A stretch of 64,000 nucleotides of DNA from Burkholderiales bacterium. GTDB lineage: Bacteria > Pseudomonadota > Gammaproteobacteria > Burkholderiales > Burkholderiaceae_C. The notes beneath the pieces were generated by a model, which had not been told where the DNA came from, ran no database searches, and saw only the letters and a program-made list of their open reading frames with translations. Location of the stretch: assembly GCA_016223165.1 (NCBI GenBank), contig JACRPO010000014.1, positions 107,354 to 171,353 on the forward strand, read 5' to 3'. Positions 62,895 through 64,000 of the stretch are shown here, one piece after another; position 1 is the first letter of the stretch; each line of letters opens with the position of its first letter. The position numbers and the translations under genes are program-made.

Positions 62895-63256
62895 CGCTTG
62901 ATCGACACCTTGAACTTCCCGCCGACGAACACTCCCGTGGAGGTCTTGCCGTTCAGATCACGAATCAAACGGGAAGGATCCTGAGGGTCGGCACGATATA
63001 GGGGCACGGATCCCCCGACGGGGAGCGACACGCCTGCCTTGACAATCTTGATCGCGGCTCGGGCAAGGGCGGCTTGGCCGGTAGTGACGTTGCGGCGAAG
63101 CTCGACCTGCTTGGGCGAGGCAGCGCTGACGACAGCCGAGCCAAAGTGGACGGTCGAGGCCAGCCTCGTTCGGGCAGCGTTGTTCATGACCACCTCTCCC
63201 GTGGCGACCTTGCCCACCTTGCCGCGGGGTGTGGTCTTTGGCGTAGTGCGCGCCAT
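62891..63256 (-). CDS. Middle protein of the RHH-zeta operon, possible antitoxin
   Basis: Protein of 121 residues, basic at the start (MARTTPKTTPRGKVGKVATG), with a helical centre and a beta-rich end (STGVFVGGKFKVSIKR). It sits where the epsilon antitoxin lies in omega-epsilon-zeta systems and overlaps the kinase start, but shows no visible epsilon similarity. ATG 63256 follows GAGG. The role as antitoxin is inferred from position alone. Confidence 0.65.
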   Translation of the reverse strand: MARTTPKTTPRGKVGKVATGEVVMNNAARTRLASTVHFGSAVVSAASPKQVELRRNVTTGQAALARAAIKIVKAGVSLPVGGSVPLYRADPQDPSRLIRDLNGKTSTGVFVGGKFKVSIKR

Positions 63257-63264
63257 CAATGACC

Positions 63265-63489
63265 TCAGCGCTTGCCAGGTGCCATGAGCTTCTGGGCGCG
63301 CTCGATGCGCCCGCGAAGGCTGCTTTGGAACTGTGGGTCTTTGCGTCGACTGTCGATGTGCTGGGCGATGGCCGCCCGAATGACCTCGGAGATCGGCGTG
63401 TCTTCGACATTGGCGACCGTCTCCAGGGCTTCGGCCTGCTCCGCCGACAGGCGGATGGTCATGGACTTCACTGTCTTCATGTAAGCCAT
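63265..63489 (-). CDS. Ribbon-helix-helix repressor of the zeta operon
   Basis: Protein of 74 residues with a CopG-type ribbon-helix-helix (KSMTIRLSAEQAEALETVANV, then PISEVIRAAIAQHIDSRR) and a charged C-terminal helix. It is the first gene of the operon and lies next to a 14-base palindrome, its likely binding site. ATG 63480 is an alternative start. It would correspond to omega. Confidence 0.82.
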   Translation of the reverse strand: MAYMKTVKSMTIRLSAEQAEALETVANVEDTPISEVIRAAIAQHIDSRRKDPQFQSSLRGRIERAQKLMAPGKR

Positions 63490-63532
63490 TATTTGTCCAA
63501 CCAGGCAAGGTTGCAAGGCCCCATGACACCAC

Positions 63533-63546
63533 GGTATCATGATACC
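63533..63546. promoter_or_regulatory. Palindromic operator between the RHH and ubiquitin-like genes
   Basis: A perfect 14-base palindrome GGTATCATGATACC in the 77-base gap between the two divergent genes. It can serve both promoters. A further half-site-like ATGACACC lies just beside it. Confidence 0.65.
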
Positions 63547-63566
63547 ATCCTTCCAAGGAGCCCCCC

Positions 63567-63863
63567 ATGACCGATCCAGCCAACAGTCCTTCCGATCTGC
63601 GCGCAGGGGCCAAGCCGCCCAAGGGAGTACACATCCAGATCGACCGCGCGCCCTATGAGGTACAGGAGCAGGCGATGACCGGCGCCCAGATTCGGCAGGT
63701 GCCCGCGCCGCCCATTGGGCCGGAGCGCGACCTCTTCGAGGTTGTGCCTGGCGCACCCGATCGCAAGATCTCGGATGTTGACGTGGTCCAGCTTCACAAC
63801 GGGCAGCGGTTCTTCACCGCGCCGGGCCAGATCAACCCGGGCCTGCTGCTCACTGTTCCCTAG
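63567..63863 (+). CDS. Ubiquitin-like (multiubiquitin-type beta-grasp) protein
   Basis: Protein of 98 residues with one beta-grasp domain of the bacterial multiubiquitin family: HIQIDRAPYEVQEQAMTGAQI, then PERDLFEVVPG, DVDVVQLHNGQRFFT and a trailing GQINPG. ATG 63567 has a strong AAGGAG site. Relatives occur beside E1-, E2- and JAB-like genes in bacterial conjugation systems. Here the next gene space is taken by a transposase end, so partners are not visible. It has no C-terminal diglycine. Confidence 0.75.
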   Translation: MTDPANSPSDLRAGAKPPKGVHIQIDRAPYEVQEQAMTGAQIRQVPAPPIGPERDLFEVVPGAPDRKISDVDVVQLHNGQRFFTAPGQINPGLLLTVP

Positions 63864-63888
63864 TGTGGTGCGCCACTCTGTTCTGTAC

Positions 63889-64000
63889 TTATCGTGCGAC
63901 AGCCGCAGCGGCCCGTGCCCGCGTGACCTTGGCCAGGATGTCCGAGGCGGTGGCGGTCCAGATGAATGGCTTGGGGTGTGCGTTGTGGTCGGCGATGTAC
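63889..64000 (-). mobile_element. IS630-family transposase, C-terminal end (rest beyond window)
   Basis: The last 37 residues of a minus-strand frame read ADHNAHPKPFIWTATASDIL and then AKVTRA, the well-known C-terminal end of IS630-type transposases. It stops at TAA 63889-63891, 25 bases after the ubiquitin-like gene. The rest of the element lies past the window edge, so terminal repeats cannot be checked. Confidence 0.82.

Noticed and set aside
39222..64000. Direct repeat of the tRNA-Lys 3' end as a right attachment site
   Set aside because: I found no second copy of the tRNA 3' end by eye within the window. The right border probably lies outside.

Overview
The window comes from a high-GC Gram-negative bacterium. 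Protein content points to the Betaproteobacteria, order Burkholderiales: two Bug-type periplasmic receptors, a DUF4148 protein, an opgGH operon, and a tolB-pal-cpoB block next to msbA. No 16S gene is present, so the order-level call rests on gene families and base composition only.

Bases 1-39300 look like chromosome. In order they hold: opgG-opgH for osmoregulated periplasmic glucans; a MalT-like LuxR regulator; ribosome rescue factor arfB; an unrecognised 423-residue protein; a TerB-like protein; an MFS exporter; dusC; and a LysR-controlled set (Bug receptor, FAD monooxygenase, Bug receptor, ThDP enzyme) that reads as a catabolic operon. Then come a hydrolase fused to a membrane domain with a divergent AraC regulator, a metallophosphoesterase, a PLP aminotransferase, a DJ-1/PfpI protein, B12-dependent ribonucleotide reductase nrdJ, a penicillin-acylase-type hydrolase, an AhpD-like peroxidase, msbA, tolB-pal-cpoB, a YeeE/YedE transporter and tcdA. 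Two tRNA-Lys genes (anticodons UUU and CUU) close this part.

From about 39.3 kb to the end the DNA changes character. Base composition looks less extreme, genes are short and mostly unknown, and many plasmid or integrative-element functions appear: an H-NS-like protein, ParA with a small partner, an ArdC-type antirestriction protein, a decayed nuclease, paralogous small acidic proteins, and a 187-base leader duplicated in front of two genes. A defence-like stretch follows at 49.9-54.3 kb, with an orphan XRE antitoxin, a probable hsdS remnant, a TrlF-type PHP/ATPase, and an RHH-ParE toxin-antitoxin pair whose last gene overlaps a tyrosine recombinase.

The 54.3-62 kb part is built of modules. 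One intact recombinase gene and two remnants of related recombinase genes separate three cargo sets: FecR-like plus CHASE2; three membrane or lipoprotein genes of unknown role; and a fusion of a TRAP-type solute-binding domain with a DUF900-type alpha/beta hydrolase. The right end holds a three-gene RHH / small protein / zeta-like kinase operon, a divergent ubiquitin-like (multiubiquitin-type) protein, and the end of an IS630-type transposase cut by the window edge. All functions are inferred from sequence read by eye; no database search was possible.
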